A stretch of DNA of 41,496 nt. Origin: an uncultured Bacilli bacterium. GTDB lineage: Bacteria > Bacillota_I > Bacilli_A > RF39 > UBA660. The translations under genes were made by a program, and so were the position numbers. The notes beneath the pieces were generated by a model. It searched no databases and had not been told where the DNA came from. It worked only from the letters and a program-made list of their open reading frames with translations. The stretch is from the NCBI GenBank assembly GCA_944331835.1, contig CALVIU010000006.1, positions 1-41,496 of the forward strand. The letters are read 5' to 3'. Positions 17,339 through 26,165 of the stretch are shown one piece after another. The stretch's first letter is position 1, and each line of letters begins with the position of its first letter.

Positions 17339-17815
17339 ATGTTAGTAACTCACGAATTATCCCCAATATATGATGAAAGTTCCAAAGTCTTAATCTTAGG
17401 AACTATCCCTAGTATAAAATCCCGAGAAATAGGCTTCTACTATGCCCATCCATCCAATAGATTCTGGCCCATTCTAGAAAGTCTATTTAATACTAAGTTA
17501 TCAACTAAAGAAGAAAAAATAGAATTCCTACATAAAAATCACATAGCTTTATGGGATGTCTTCAAATCTTGTGATATTCACGCCTCAAGTGATGCCTCAA
17601 TCAAAAACTACGAACTAAATGACATTAATATGATAACAAACATTGCTAACATCCAAGCTATCTTTTGCACCGGCAAAACAGCATACAACAATTTAATTAA
17701 AAATTATAAAACTACAATACCAATATTTTGTCTTCCTAGTCCATCAAGTGCCAATGCTACATTTAAATTAGATAATCTAATAGAAAAATACGCTATAATA
17801 AAAACGTATATATGA
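17339..17815 (+). CDS. UDG-superfamily DNA glycosylase (hypoxanthine/mismatch type)
   Basis: 158-residue base-excision repair glycosylase of the uracil-DNA glycosylase superfamily, closest by motif to the hypoxanthine/deoxyinosine and Mug-like branch. Motif 1 is LILGTIPSIKSRE (18-30), followed by the base-binding YYAHPSNRFWPIL (34-46). The C-terminal minor-groove loop is LPSPSSANA (near 130-138). Removal of deaminated bases is the expected role; the exact base cannot be settled from sequence. GAGGTG sits 5 nt before ATG 17339. Single-gene transcript with a good promoter. Confidence 0.82.
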   Translation: MLVTHELSPIYDESSKVLILGTIPSIKSREIGFYYAHPSNRFWPILESLFNTKLSTKEEKIEFLHKNHIALWDVFKSCDIHASSDASIKNYELNDINMITNIANIQAIFCTGKTAYNNLIKNYKTTIPIFCLPSPSSANATFKLDNLIEKYAIIKTYI

Positions 17816-17832
17816 CATTTTGTTATGTTTTA

Positions 17833-19035
17833 TTAAAAGTTATCATCTAATAAGAAATCAAAAATATTTAAACATTTAACACCTTTTTGTGAATAATCTT
17901 CATCATTCATTGAAATTACATATTTAGGATAATTATCATCAATGCTATCAAAAGCACTAAATTCTCTATTTCTAGTTTCCTCATTCGATAAATCATAACA
18001 AGCTTGAATATACTTTATCTCTTTATTTTTTGAAGCAATAAAGTCTATTTTTCCTTTTGTAGTCTTACCAACAAACACTTCATATCCTTTATTAATTAGT
18101 TCATTATATACGACATTTTCAAAAGCCTGTGAATAATTAATTTCCTTACTATTAGTTTTAATTTTCTTAACTCCTAAATCAGTTGCATAAAATTTATTTA
18201 ATGACTTTAAAACATTTTTTCCTTTTATATCATATCTATAAACCCTATTTACAATAAAAGTTGAACATAATGCTTCTAAATATTTATATAATGTATCAGT
18301 AGCAATTTTATTATTGTTTTCCTCTAAATACTTAAGTACATTATTAGCAGAAAACTCTCTTGTCTCAGTTTCCAAAACATACTGCAATATTTTATTAAAA
18401 GAAGTAATATCAGTTATACCCAATCTATCTACAACGTCTTTAAGTAAGATAGAATCATACACATCCAAAATATAATTTTCTCTTGAAGCGATGTTTTCAA
18501 ACATAAATCTTTGTGGCAAAGTTCCCCATTCAAAAATATCCAAAAGTAACTTCTTATAATCTTCTTTTTTAGAATTAGTTAACTCTACTACTTCTTTAAA
18601 TGATAACGGATTAACTCTAAAACTTACATATCTTCCCGACAAATCAGTAGATAATTCTAAAAATGTCATCTTACTATTAGAACCAGTTATAAATATACTA
18701 AATTGATTAGTAATTCTAAGCGAATTAATAGCCTTTTCAAAATCACTTACTTTTTGTACTTCATCTAAAAACACATAATATGTATCCTTATCTTTTACAA
18801 AACTCTTTATAAAATCGTTTAATTCCAAAGCATTAGTTATATTAGAATAATCAAGAGATTCAAAATTAATATAAATAATATGATCATCATTTATACCACT
18901 CGCTCTTATTTCTTCTATAATCTGCTCTAGAATAACCGATTTTCCACTTCTTCTTAAACCACATAAAATCTTTATTAATGAATTAACATTGTAAAAATCT
19001 CTTATTTTATCTAAATAATGTTTCCTTTTTAACAT
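17833..19035 (-). CDS. AAA ATPase with C-terminal DUF4143 (nuclease-like) domain
   Basis: 400 residues. The N-terminal AAA_14 domain has Walker A GLRRSGKS (26-33), Walker B YYVFLDE (86-92) and sensor FITGSNSKM. The C-terminal DUF4143 part has KGKIDFIASK near 345, reminiscent of the E-x-D/D-x-K core of PD-(D/E)xK nucleases, though the lysine/glutamate spacing is incomplete by eye. The family is widespread, multi-copy and of unsettled function, sometimes proposed in defence or DNA handling. ATG 19035 has AGGTGA 7 nt upstream. A second, decayed copy of its C-terminus lies at 25766-26113. Upstream is a pair of alternative hairpins. Confidence 0.88.
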   Translation of the reverse strand: MLKRKHYLDKIRDFYNVNSLIKILCGLRRSGKSVILEQIIEEIRASGINDDHIIYINFESLDYSNITNALELNDFIKSFVKDKDTYYVFLDEVQKVSDFEKAINSLRITNQFSIFITGSNSKMTFLELSTDLSGRYVSFRVNPLSFKEVVELTNSKKEDYKKLLLDIFEWGTLPQRFMFENIASRENYILDVYDSILLKDVVDRLGITDITSFNKILQYVLETETREFSANNVLKYLEENNNKIATDTLYKYLEALCSTFIVNRVYRYDIKGKNVLKSLNKFYATDLGVKKIKTNSKEINYSQAFENVVYNELINKGYEVFVGKTTKGKIDFIASKNKEIKYIQACYDLSNEETRNREFSAFDSIDDNYPKYVISMNDEDYSQKGVKCLNIFDFLLDDNF

Positions 19036-19095
19036 GGGTTTATCACCTCATTTATAGTATACCACACAAAACACAAAATTAAAAGTTTTTTGGTT

Positions 19096-19153
19096 GAATT
19101 GGAAAAATTGTGTTATTTTAAAAGTTTTTCCAATTCACTGGAAAAACTTTTAA
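19096..19153. repeat. paired, mutually exclusive hairpins upstream of the AAA ATPase gene
   Basis: Hairpin 1: GAATTGGAAAAA (19096-19107) with TTTTTCCAATTC (19125-19136), 12 bp. Hairpin 2: 15-bp arms 19118-19132 and 19139-19153 (core AAAAGTTTTTCCA / TGGAAAAACTTTT), 6-nt loop. They share bases 19125-19132, so only one can form. They lie between the stop of the M15 peptidase gene and the AAA ATPase promoter (extended -10 TGGTATACT). No classical T-run follows, so it is not an ordinary terminator. It could be a regulatory switch or a mobile-element footprint. Confidence 0.5.
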
Positions 19154-19155
19154 CA

Positions 19156-19764
19156 TTATCTTTTTAAAGTCCCATTTACTTTTCTAGCATAATATTCATC
19201 CAAAGTTATACCTTCATCGAATAATTCTTTAGCAAGCTCTAATCCAACAAATCTAAAATGCCATGGCTCAAATTGAAATCCTGTAATTTCTTCTTTACCT
19301 TTAGGATATCTTAAAACAAATCCATAATTATGTGCATTTTCTTTCATCCATACTGCTTCAGGATCTTCTTCAACAACAAAATCAGATAAATAATATTTAC
19401 CATCACGATAATACCCAAAATCAAATGCTAATCCTGTTTGATGCTCACTAGCCCCAGGCAACGCCACTTTTTGGTAGGCTTCCTCACCAAATTTAGCTAA
19501 AAACTCATCTAATACATTTTGCTGATAATCATATGACCTATAACCACTATCAACTGTAATTTCCAAACCACATGTTTTAGCATCCTCAATCATTTTTTTA
19601 TAATAAGGATAAATATCCCCTCTAATCATTGGCTTTCTTTTTGAGTCTTGATACTCATGAATATTATTTTCATTTTCATCAGTTGCAACTAAGTCCTTTG
19701 GATAATAATCACTTGGAAGCAAATTATCCTTATTAACTAAAACATCTATTGGTAATTCATTCAT
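19156..19764 (-). CDS. M15 (VanY/LdcB-type) D,D-carboxypeptidase-like peptidase
   Basis: 202-residue zinc peptidase of family M15B. Motifs are SGYRSYDYQQ (73-82), the zinc site SEHQTGLAFD (106-115: H108, D115) and EPWHFR (166-171: E166, H169). These enzymes cut D-Ala-D-Ala stems or L,D tails in peptidoglycan precursors or turnover products. No signal peptide or membrane anchor is present, so it may act on cytoplasmic muropeptides or be released otherwise (inference). ATG 19764 overlaps the aminopeptidase stop (ATGA). It is the last gene of an overlapping operon. Confidence 0.88.
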   Translation of the reverse strand: MNELPIDVLVNKDNLLPSDYYPKDLVATDENENNIHEYQDSKRKPMIRGDIYPYYKKMIEDAKTCGLEITVDSGYRSYDYQQNVLDEFLAKFGEEAYQKVALPGASEHQTGLAFDFGYYRDGKYYLSDFVVEEDPEAVWMKENAHNYGFVLRYPKGKEEITGFQFEPWHFRFVGLELAKELFDEGITLDEYYARKVNGTLKR

Positions 19765-20975
19765 AAATTAAATTCTCCCTTCTTAAATATTAACATTTCT
19801 CCATTTTTAGTTTCTGCAACTATATTTAAATCATCTGTTCCAATCATAAAATCGACATGATTATCTGAGTGATTTAGTCCCCTTTCTCTTCTTTCGTCGA
19901 TACTTTCATCTTCAGCACCTTTTAAACATTCTGGAAATGCATCCCCTAAAGCTATGTGACATGAAGCATTTTCATCTAGACAAGTTTCACCATAAACAAA
20001 ATTAGTTTGAGCAATCGCAGTATTCTTATCAACTAATGCACATTCTCCTAAAAAGCATGAATATTCATCACTTTCAATAATTCCTTTTAATATTTCCTTA
20101 CCTACCTCTGCATCATAATCTATTACTTTACCATCTTTAAACTTAACCCAAAACTTATCTACAAGTGCACCCCCATACATAAGTGGTTTTGATGCATAAA
20201 CAATTCCTTCTGTTAATCTATAATCCGGCGAAGTAAATACTTCATAAGTTGGCATATTAACTATTACATCACTACCCTCATATCCAGCACATTGCCATAA
20301 TGCATCTGGAGAAAGGCCAATAACTAAATCAGTACCTAAAGAATTAGTATAATGCATCTTTGTAATTTGTAAATCATTTAATGCCCTAACCAAACTTCTT
20401 TGTCTATCTAAAAATTTATCCCATTCTTCTATCGGATTTTCCCTATCAACCATTGTACAATGACACATTAACTTAAAGTATTCATTGTAAGCATCATCTT
20501 CACTTAAATCCGGAAATTTTTCCTTCGCCCATATCTTATTAGGTATTACTGCAATGCACCATGATATTTCATTAGTTAATTGTTTTAGTTTATAAAGCGG
20601 TTTACTAGTTCTTGTTTTAAGAGAAGCTGTCGTCATATTTTCCGACGGAATATCTGCAAAATAGCCAGGAAATTCTGTTGATAACATCAAGAAAGCCGCA
20701 TTCTTTTTAGCATATTCATCCCAAATAGCATCATCAAAATAATCATCGTTATTTATTTCTTCAACACTTTGAAGTAATTTTTGATGTCTTTCCTCTTTAT
20801 CATTTCTATCTAAATAGATATCATCTATTCCTTTACTCTTTGCTTTTGTTACTAACTTTTCTACAAACTTTTCATTATCATCAAAATAGTTAATAAACAA
20901 AGAATTACTTTTTTTAAAACTCAAACATCTACCAATTAATAAATCAATATATTTATTTTCTAATTCTTCAAACAT
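19761..20975 (-). CDS. M29 family aminopeptidase (AmpS/PepS-like)
   Basis: About 404 residues, cytoplasmic, a dimeric metallo-aminopeptidase of family M29 that trims N-terminal residues from peptides. Visible family signatures are NMPTYEVFTSPDYRLTEG (Glu metal ligand), FLGECALVD (Glu ligand), and ASCHIALGDAFPEC (His ligand) followed by NHSDNHVDFMIG with further His/Asp ligands. Length is normal. ATG 20975 is chosen, with AGGTG about 7 nt upstream; it overlaps the end of the GIY-YIG gene by 8 nt. The run of overlaps implies one transcript from the dehydrogenase gene to the carboxypeptidase gene. Confidence 0.93.
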   Translation of the reverse strand: MFEELENKYIDLLIGRCLSFKKSNSLFINYFDDNEKFVEKLVTKAKSKGIDDIYLDRNDKEERHQKLLQSVEEINNDDYFDDAIWDEYAKKNAAFLMLSTEFPGYFADIPSENMTTASLKTRTSKPLYKLKQLTNEISWCIAVIPNKIWAKEKFPDLSEDDAYNEYFKLMCHCTMVDRENPIEEWDKFLDRQRSLVRALNDLQITKMHYTNSLGTDLVIGLSPDALWQCAGYEGSDVIVNMPTYEVFTSPDYRLTEGIVYASKPLMYGGALVDKFWVKFKDGKVIDYDAEVGKEILKGIIESDEYSCFLGECALVDKNTAIAQTNFVYGETCLDENASCHIALGDAFPECLKGAEDESIDERRERGLNHSDNHVDFMIGTDDLNIVAETKNGEMLIFKKGEFNL

Positions 20976-22671
20976 TTTCCTCACCTACTAATTTATTTTT
21001 CAAATATTTAATATTTTCATTACTAAAAAGTTTTTTTATTTTGTCAGGATCTTCTACATTACTAAAGTAACCCCAAAAAACTTCAAACATTTTATTATTT
21101 CCAGAAGCCAAAACATATATTTGAAAATTATAGTTTTCTTCTTCAATAATCTTTAACAATTCCATTATTACATTATGACAATTGCACTTATTAACATTTT
21201 CATAAATTTTATCATTGATACCAGTATAATATTCTTGATTTATTGTCAAAATTACATCAGAAAAGAAACTAAGGTTTATAGGGATTAATTTAAAGTTATT
21301 TCCAATATAATATTTTAATTTATGATTATTATAAATAGTATTAACATAATTTTGATTAAAATAATCATCTAATATCCATTCTTTTACTATTTGTTTATTA
21401 GGTATATACAAGCCAACATAAACTATTTTTTTATCAGTATCTTTTTCAAAAGAAAAAGAAAAAATAAGTGTTGGTTTATTACATTTTATTATATTATATT
21501 TTTCAATTATTCTAATATAATTTTTGCTTATTGAAAAAGCATCAAAGCGTTTACTAGGAAAAATATATTTTAGCAAATTTTCTTCACACGATCCAATATA
21601 GTTTGCTAAAGGAAACATTTCTGCAAAACTAATTTTAGCAATTTCAGAAGAATTCTTATTTAAATTATTTTCATAATCAATTAATTCCTCCATAATATTC
21701 TGAAATTTCTTTTTTAATTCTTCATCATTAATAATTTTACTAGAGTATTTATACATAGAATGTTCTTCATTTGGTAAACTTTCACCATAATTATACCCAT
21801 AAATATTGCACAAACGACTTAATACACATTTTATAATTATACCATTTTGTTTTTTCTTTTCCTCATCAGGAATTATTTTTTCTATTTCTAACTCCAACTT
21901 TTTCTTAATATTATTTATAAGAACATTATATTTTTTATTAGCATCACGTAATTTTACTAAGTCATCTTCGCCTTTTTTGGGCAAAATTTCTAAATAATAA
22001 TTTTTAATTTCCGTAATTTTCTTTTGAAATAAATCAGAAAAATTATATTTATTATTTATTAATCTCATTAATAACCAATAATTAAATTGATTAAATCCAA
22101 AAGCCTTATATTGATCATAATTTCTTAAATCTTGCTCAACAGCATTAATTATCATCTCATTATTTTTATCAGCAACACTATTATTAAAGCCTTTATATTT
22201 TTCTATTAAACTTACACTGTTTAATTGATTAAACCCAAAATAACTCGAATTAAATTTATTAATATACTCTAACTCTAAAGTATCTAAATCATCATTACTA
22301 TCGCACTTTTTTAAAATAACCATGTGAAAATTATCTAAAGTTAAGTTATTATCAATCAAATACTTAAATATTTTCAAATACCCATAATTTCCTTCGAATA
22401 CATTACGGATATCTGAAAAATTATTTAATTGTTCTTTTAAGGTATTATAATCTATTCTATTTAAAACCAAAAGTTTGCTTATATGCTCTTTATATCTTTT
22501 TTGAAAATTATCGGTTTGTCCAATATATATAGGAAGAATGGTATTGTATAACAATTTATCAATGTATATAAGGTAAATTCCTCTAGATGTTATATTAGAA
22601 ACCTCGTTTATCTCTTCTAAATTATGACTAGAAATACAGTTTTTTAACTTTGATAAACTTTCTTCAAACAT
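20968..22671 (-). CDS. large GIY-YIG domain protein with unknown C-terminal region
   Basis: 567 residues. Residues 28-150 form a GIY-YIG nuclease domain: GIY (31-33), YIG (49-51), R59, H63, the conserved acid in LELEYINKF (E133/E135) and N148. The remaining 400 residues are Asn/Lys-rich, without recognisable domains; there is a charged coiled-coil-like stretch at about 215-275. A beta-rich end (ILTINQEYYTGINDKIYENV) may be a recognition domain. GIY-YIG enzymes are homing endonucleases, restriction enzymes or repair nucleases, and the size and tail fit a targeting or restriction-like role (inference). Start ATG 22671 follows the dehydrogenase stop by 8 nt with a weak ribosome site. Confidence 0.75.
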   Translation of the reverse strand: MFEESLSKLKNCISSHNLEEINEVSNITSRGIYLIYIDKLLYNTILPIYIGQTDNFQKRYKEHISKLLVLNRIDYNTLKEQLNNFSDIRNVFEGNYGYLKIFKYLIDNNLTLDNFHMVILKKCDSNDDLDTLELEYINKFNSSYFGFNQLNSVSLIEKYKGFNNSVADKNNEMIINAVEQDLRNYDQYKAFGFNQFNYWLLMRLINNKYNFSDLFQKKITEIKNYYLEILPKKGEDDLVKLRDANKKYNVLINNIKKKLELEIEKIIPDEEKKKQNGIIIKCVLSRLCNIYGYNYGESLPNEEHSMYKYSSKIINDEELKKKFQNIMEELIDYENNLNKNSSEIAKISFAEMFPLANYIGSCEENLLKYIFPSKRFDAFSISKNYIRIIEKYNIIKCNKPTLIFSFSFEKDTDKKIVYVGLYIPNKQIVKEWILDDYFNQNYVNTIYNNHKLKYYIGNNFKLIPINLSFFSDVILTINQEYYTGINDKIYENVNKCNCHNVIMELLKIIEEENYNFQIYVLASGNNKMFEVFWGYFSNVEDPDKIKKLFSNENIKYLKNKLVGEENV

Positions 22672-22679
22672 ATTTATCT

Positions 22680-23705
22680 CTACTTCTTTGGATCAACTAA
22701 AATTTTAACCGCAGCATCAGTTCCACTAGTTAGTCTTTCATACGCTTCTTGTACTCTTTCCAAAGGCACAATATCATCGACAAACTTTAAAACATCTACT
22801 TGCTTTCTAGCAATCAAATCGATACAAGATTTAAACTCATTATATGTATAAGCAATAGCTCCTTGAACAACTAATTCTTTCATAACAGCCATTACTGTAT
22901 ATGTTGGTACTGCATCAGTTGCAACTCCAACTAAAACTACAATACCACCAGGCTTAACCAAAGATAATGCACTATTTACAGCAGCCCCATTACCGACACA
23001 TTCGATTACTACATCAAAACCACCATTAGTTTTAGCCATTAACTTGCTAACTAAATCTGAATCACTTGCATCATAATATTCATCAGCAACTTTTAAGTCA
23101 ACTGCTTTTTGACCACGAGCTTTATTAGTTTCGGTAATAGCAACATAACTTGCTCCTTCTTTTTTAGCAAATTCTGCTGAAGCCAGACCAATAATCCCGG
23201 CCCCAATTACCAAGACATCATCTCCAACTGCAATTCTTCCTAAATGTGCAGCATGAAGTCCTACAGCAAGTGGTTCTACCATTGCCACTTCTTCATCCTT
23301 TATATTATCAGGCACTTTAATAACCATATCACTACGAACAGCAATTTTACTAGTTAAACCACCTGGATTATCCACCGATAACCCAACTGCTTGATTCCAA
23401 GTTTCTGGACAAAATTGGACATCGCCATTACGACACGCTTCACATTTACCACATGGAGAAATAGGTAATGCAGTTACTCTATCTCCTTTAATTAAATCTA
23501 AACGATCTCCTGGATCTAATACCACACCAGAAAATTCATGTCCCATTACCAAGCCTTTCGGTTCTCCATTTACCCAGTAATGAATATCAGAACCACATAT
23601 ACCAGTTTTACTAACTTCAATAATAACTTTCTTTCCATCAGCCTTTGGCTCTGGAATTTCTTTTATTTCAAATTGTTTAACATCTTTGATAGCTACAGCC
23701 TTCAT
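22680..23705 (-). CDS. zinc-dependent medium-chain alcohol/polyol dehydrogenase
   Basis: 341-residue MDR-family NAD(P)-dependent dehydrogenase. Catalytic zinc ligands are C37 (GICGSDIHYW), H56-E57 in GHEFSG and E144 in VEPLAVGLH. A structural zinc site is C85, C88, C91, C99. The Rossmann nucleotide motif is VIGAGIIGLA (166-175). Sequence style is closest to sorbitol, butanediol or threonine dehydrogenases; the substrate cannot be fixed from sequence. AGGAGG lies 5 nt before ATG 23705, with an extended -10 TGCTATAAT (TATAAT at 23726-23731). It heads the overlapping operon with the GIY-YIG and peptidase genes. Confidence 0.9.
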   Translation of the reverse strand: MKAVAIKDVKQFEIKEIPEPKADGKKVIIEVSKTGICGSDIHYWVNGEPKGLVMGHEFSGVVLDPGDRLDLIKGDRVTALPISPCGKCEACRNGDVQFCPETWNQAVGLSVDNPGGLTSKIAVRSDMVIKVPDNIKDEEVAMVEPLAVGLHAAHLGRIAVGDDVLVIGAGIIGLASAEFAKKEGASYVAITETNKARGQKAVDLKVADEYYDASDSDLVSKLMAKTNGGFDVVIECVGNGAAVNSALSLVKPGGIVVLVGVATDAVPTYTVMAVMKELVVQGAIAYTYNEFKSCIDLIARKQVDVLKFVDDIVPLERVQEAYERLTSGTDAAVKILVDPKK

Positions 23706-23771
23706 AACTACCTCCTATCATACTAATTATAGCACAATTTAAAAAGCAGCATATAATTAACCAAAAATCTA

Positions 23772-23815
23772 TTTACATAATATTGTCACTTATAATATAA
23801 TTGTGAAGGAGGAAA
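23772..23815 (+). promoter_or_regulatory. promoter and ribosome site of the NatAB-like operon
   Basis: TTTACA (23772-23777), 18-nt spacer, TATAAT (23796-23801), then AAGGAGG about 5 nt before ATG 23818. This decides the start: the in-frame GTG at 23803 lies too near the -10 box to be used. Confidence 0.65.
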
Positions 23816-23817
23816 TT

Positions 23818-24570
23818 ATGATTAATGTAAAAAATGTAACCAAAAAATTTATTAAAACAAATAAGAAAAAAGAACGTCAAGAATTTACTGCTGTAGACAA
23901 TTTATCCTTCAATGTTAAAGAAGGAGAAATTTTAGGAATTCTTGGTCCAAATGGTGCTGGTAAAACAACACTACTTCGTATGATCGCTGGTATCATGACA
24001 CCGAACACTGGAAACATTACTATCGATGATTTAATGTATAAAAAAAATGAAACCGATATCAAAAAGATGATTGCTTATCTTTCTGGTAATACTAAAATTT
24101 ATGGCACTATTTCACCATACGAACTACTTAAAATGTGTGCAGAAATCTATGATGTTCCTGCTAGTGAAATTGATACCCGAATTAAAAAAATTAGCCAAAT
24201 ACTTAATATGGATGCTTTTCTTTATAATCGTATAGAAAAACTATCAACTGGTCAAACTCAACGAGTTAATATTGCTAGATGCATGGTCCATAATCCCAAA
24301 TATTACATACTTGATGAAGCTACCAGTGGTCTCGATATTATAACTAGTCAAATAATCTTAAATTTTATTAAAAGTGAAAAAGAAAAAGGAAAGACAATTC
24401 TTTATTCTACTCATTATATGGAAGAAGCAGAAAACATTTGTGATATGATTATCATGGTTAATAAAGGAAAAATTATTACTACTGGAACTCCAGAACAAAT
24501 TAAAAAAGAAACCAAGACCACAAATCTCCGCGATGCTTTCTTTGCTTTAGTAGGTGACGAACATGAATAA
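23818..24570 (+). CDS. ABC transporter ATP-binding protein (NatA-like)
   Basis: 250-residue ABC ATPase. Walker A GPNGAGKT (43-50), signature LSTGQTQR (142-149), Walker B YYILDE (162-167) and SGLD (170-173) are present; LSTGQ is typical of NatA/CcmA-type exporters. The C-terminal part (GTPEQIKKETKTTNLRDAF) fits the NatA group. It is translationally coupled to the permease by an 8-nt overlap. Natural substrates of this group include Na+ and drugs. The precise substrate is not visible here. Confidence 0.92.
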   Translation: MINVKNVTKKFIKTNKKKERQEFTAVDNLSFNVKEGEILGILGPNGAGKTTLLRMIAGIMTPNTGNITIDDLMYKKNETDIKKMIAYLSGNTKIYGTISPYELLKMCAEIYDVPASEIDTRIKKISQILNMDAFLYNRIEKLSTGQTQRVNIARCMVHNPKYYILDEATSGLDIITSQIILNFIKSEKEKGKTILYSTHYMEEAENICDMIIMVNKGKIITTGTPEQIKKETKTTNLRDAFFALVGDEHE

Positions 24571-25711
24571 TAAAACATTACTTATTTTAAAAAAGGAATT
24601 ACGTGAATTATTCCGTGATAAAAAATCTTTAGCCATGATGCTAATAATTCCTATATTTATACCACTTATAATAATCGGTATGTCTGCTTTATTTCAAAGT
24701 CAAACTGAAGCCGATGTCAATACTTATAATAAAATAGGTTTCAACTATGAATTAACTCCTGCTGAAATTGAAATACTAGATACTCTAGAAATAGATTATA
24801 CTGTTGCTTCAACTGAAGAGTTAGAAAACAGTTTTAACAATAAAGAACTAAACAGTTACATAACTAAAGAAAACACTAACTACATAATCAACTATGATGA
24901 AGCCAACATCGAAAGTAGCGGGGCAGCTTCCATGGCTCAAAGTTACTTAGAGAGTTATAAATCTGTTCTAGAAGCCAATTACCTTACAGAAAACAATGTC
25001 GATGTCAATACTTTTAACAACCTACTTACCTATGAACAAAAAAGTATTGAACAACAAAACTTCTACAGTAACTACATAGTAAATTATGCTTTCCTATTTA
25101 TCCTTATGGCTATAACAGTATCAGCTACATATCCTGCAACTGATGCCACTGCTGGAGAAAAAGAAAGAGGAACATTGGAAACATTATTAACATTCCCAAT
25201 TAAAAGCAAAGACATTATTGTAGGAAAACTACTAAGTGTTACTCTATCTTCTATCATAACTGGTCTACTTAGTTTAATATTAGCCATAATAGCTATTATC
25301 TACATTCAAAATACTTTTGATATCTATAATGGTGCTAATCTATTAAATACCCAAATAATTATCAGTTCTATAGTAATTATCATAGCATTCTCAATCATGA
25401 TCAGTGGCTTATGTATAGCAATAGCAAGTATGTCAAAAACCTTCAAAGAAGCCCAAAGTGCTTTAACTCCACTTACATTCATCGCTTTCTTCCCAGGAAT
25501 GATTGCTTTCATGCTAAACATATCCAACAATTGGTTATTATCAATTATTCCATTCATCAATTTCAGTATAATATTTACAGATATTACTAATGGCAATCTA
25601 AACATATTACATTTAATACTCATGTTTGCATCAACAATAATCATAATAGTTATAGTAATCTATTACATTATCAAACAATACAAATCTGAAAAAGTATTAT
25701 TCACAAACTAA
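24563..25711 (+). CDS. ABC-2 type permease (NatB-like)
   Basis: About 382 residues. The N-terminal helix (about 24-46) is followed by a large extracellular region (about 47-170) rich in Asn, Thr and Glu, then five C-terminal transmembrane helices, the NatB layout. The conserved cytoplasmic loop GEKERGTLETLLTFPIKSKDIIVGK (about 200-224) is the ABC-2 coupling motif. ATG 24563 is selected because AGGTGA lies 5 nt upstream; GTG 24554 has no such site. It pairs with the upstream ATPase. The gene ends directly at an intrinsic terminator. Confidence 0.9.
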   Translation: MNNKTLLILKKELRELFRDKKSLAMMLIIPIFIPLIIIGMSALFQSQTEADVNTYNKIGFNYELTPAEIEILDTLEIDYTVASTEELENSFNNKELNSYITKENTNYIINYDEANIESSGAASMAQSYLESYKSVLEANYLTENNVDVNTFNNLLTYEQKSIEQQNFYSNYIVNYAFLFILMAITVSATYPATDATAGEKERGTLETLLTFPIKSKDIIVGKLLSVTLSSIITGLLSLILAIIAIIYIQNTFDIYNGANLLNTQIIISSIVIIIAFSIMISGLCIAIASMSKTFKEAQSALTPLTFIAFFPGMIAFMLNISNNWLLSIIPFINFSIIFTDITNGNLNILHLILMFASTIIIIVIVIYYIIKQYKSEKVLFTN

Positions 25712-25737
25712 AAAATAGCTCTTCGCTATTTTTTATT
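25710..25737 (+). terminator. intrinsic terminator of the NatAB-like operon
   Basis: Arms AAAAAATAGC (25710-25719) and GCTATTTTTT (25725-25734), 10 bp with a 5-nt loop and a T-run. It directly follows the permease stop. Confidence 0.85.
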
Positions 25738-25765
25738 TAACTTGACATTTTTATATAAATCATTA

Positions 25766-26113
25766 CTATTCACTTAATAACCAATCAATTATATTTTTAT
25801 GAATTATACCATCCCGTGAAAAATCAGTTTTATCAAGTGAAAGAACATATTTAGGATAATTATCATCTATTGTATTAAATGCATTAAATTCCCTATCAAT
25901 TACTTTATCAGAATCTAACAAATAAGTAACTTGATAATATTCTTTTATATTACCTTTAATAGCAATAAAATCTATTTCTCCATTTTTAGTTTTCCCTATA
26001 TAAACATCATATCCTCGTTTTAATAATTCATTATATACAACATTTTCAATAGCAAAACTTTTATTAATTTCAAAATTATTATTCTTTATTTGGGCAATCC
26101 CTTTCTTATTTCA
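25766..26113 (-). pseudogene. decayed C-terminal fragment of an AAA/DUF4143 ATPase
   Basis: The minus strand reads open for about 115 codons from just below an in-frame TGA (26111-26113) to TAG at 25766-25768, without a usable start. The product matches the C-terminus of the intact gene at 17833-19035 segment by segment: FAIENVVYNELLKRGYDVYIGK against FENVVYNELINKGYEVFVGK, GEIDFIA against GKIDFIA, and FNTIDDNYPKYVLS against FDSIDDNYPKYVIS. The whole ATPase half is missing. It fills the gap between the NatAB terminator and dapF. Divergence suggests an old duplicate or independent acquisition, not a recent local copy. Confidence 0.85.
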
Positions 26114-26130
26114 AAAATAATTTAATACAT

Positions 26131-26160
26131 AAAAAGTCAAGTATCTTTACTTGACTTTTT
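26131..26160. terminator. strong bidirectional-looking terminator after dapF
   Basis: 13-bp arms AAAAAGTCAAGTA (26131-26143) and TACTTGACTTTTT (26148-26160) with a 4-nt loop. It lies just downstream of the dapF stop on the minus strand. The A-run and T-run ends make it usable in either direction, so it also shields the DUF4143 relic. Confidence 0.85.
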
Positions 26161-26165
26161 ATAGG

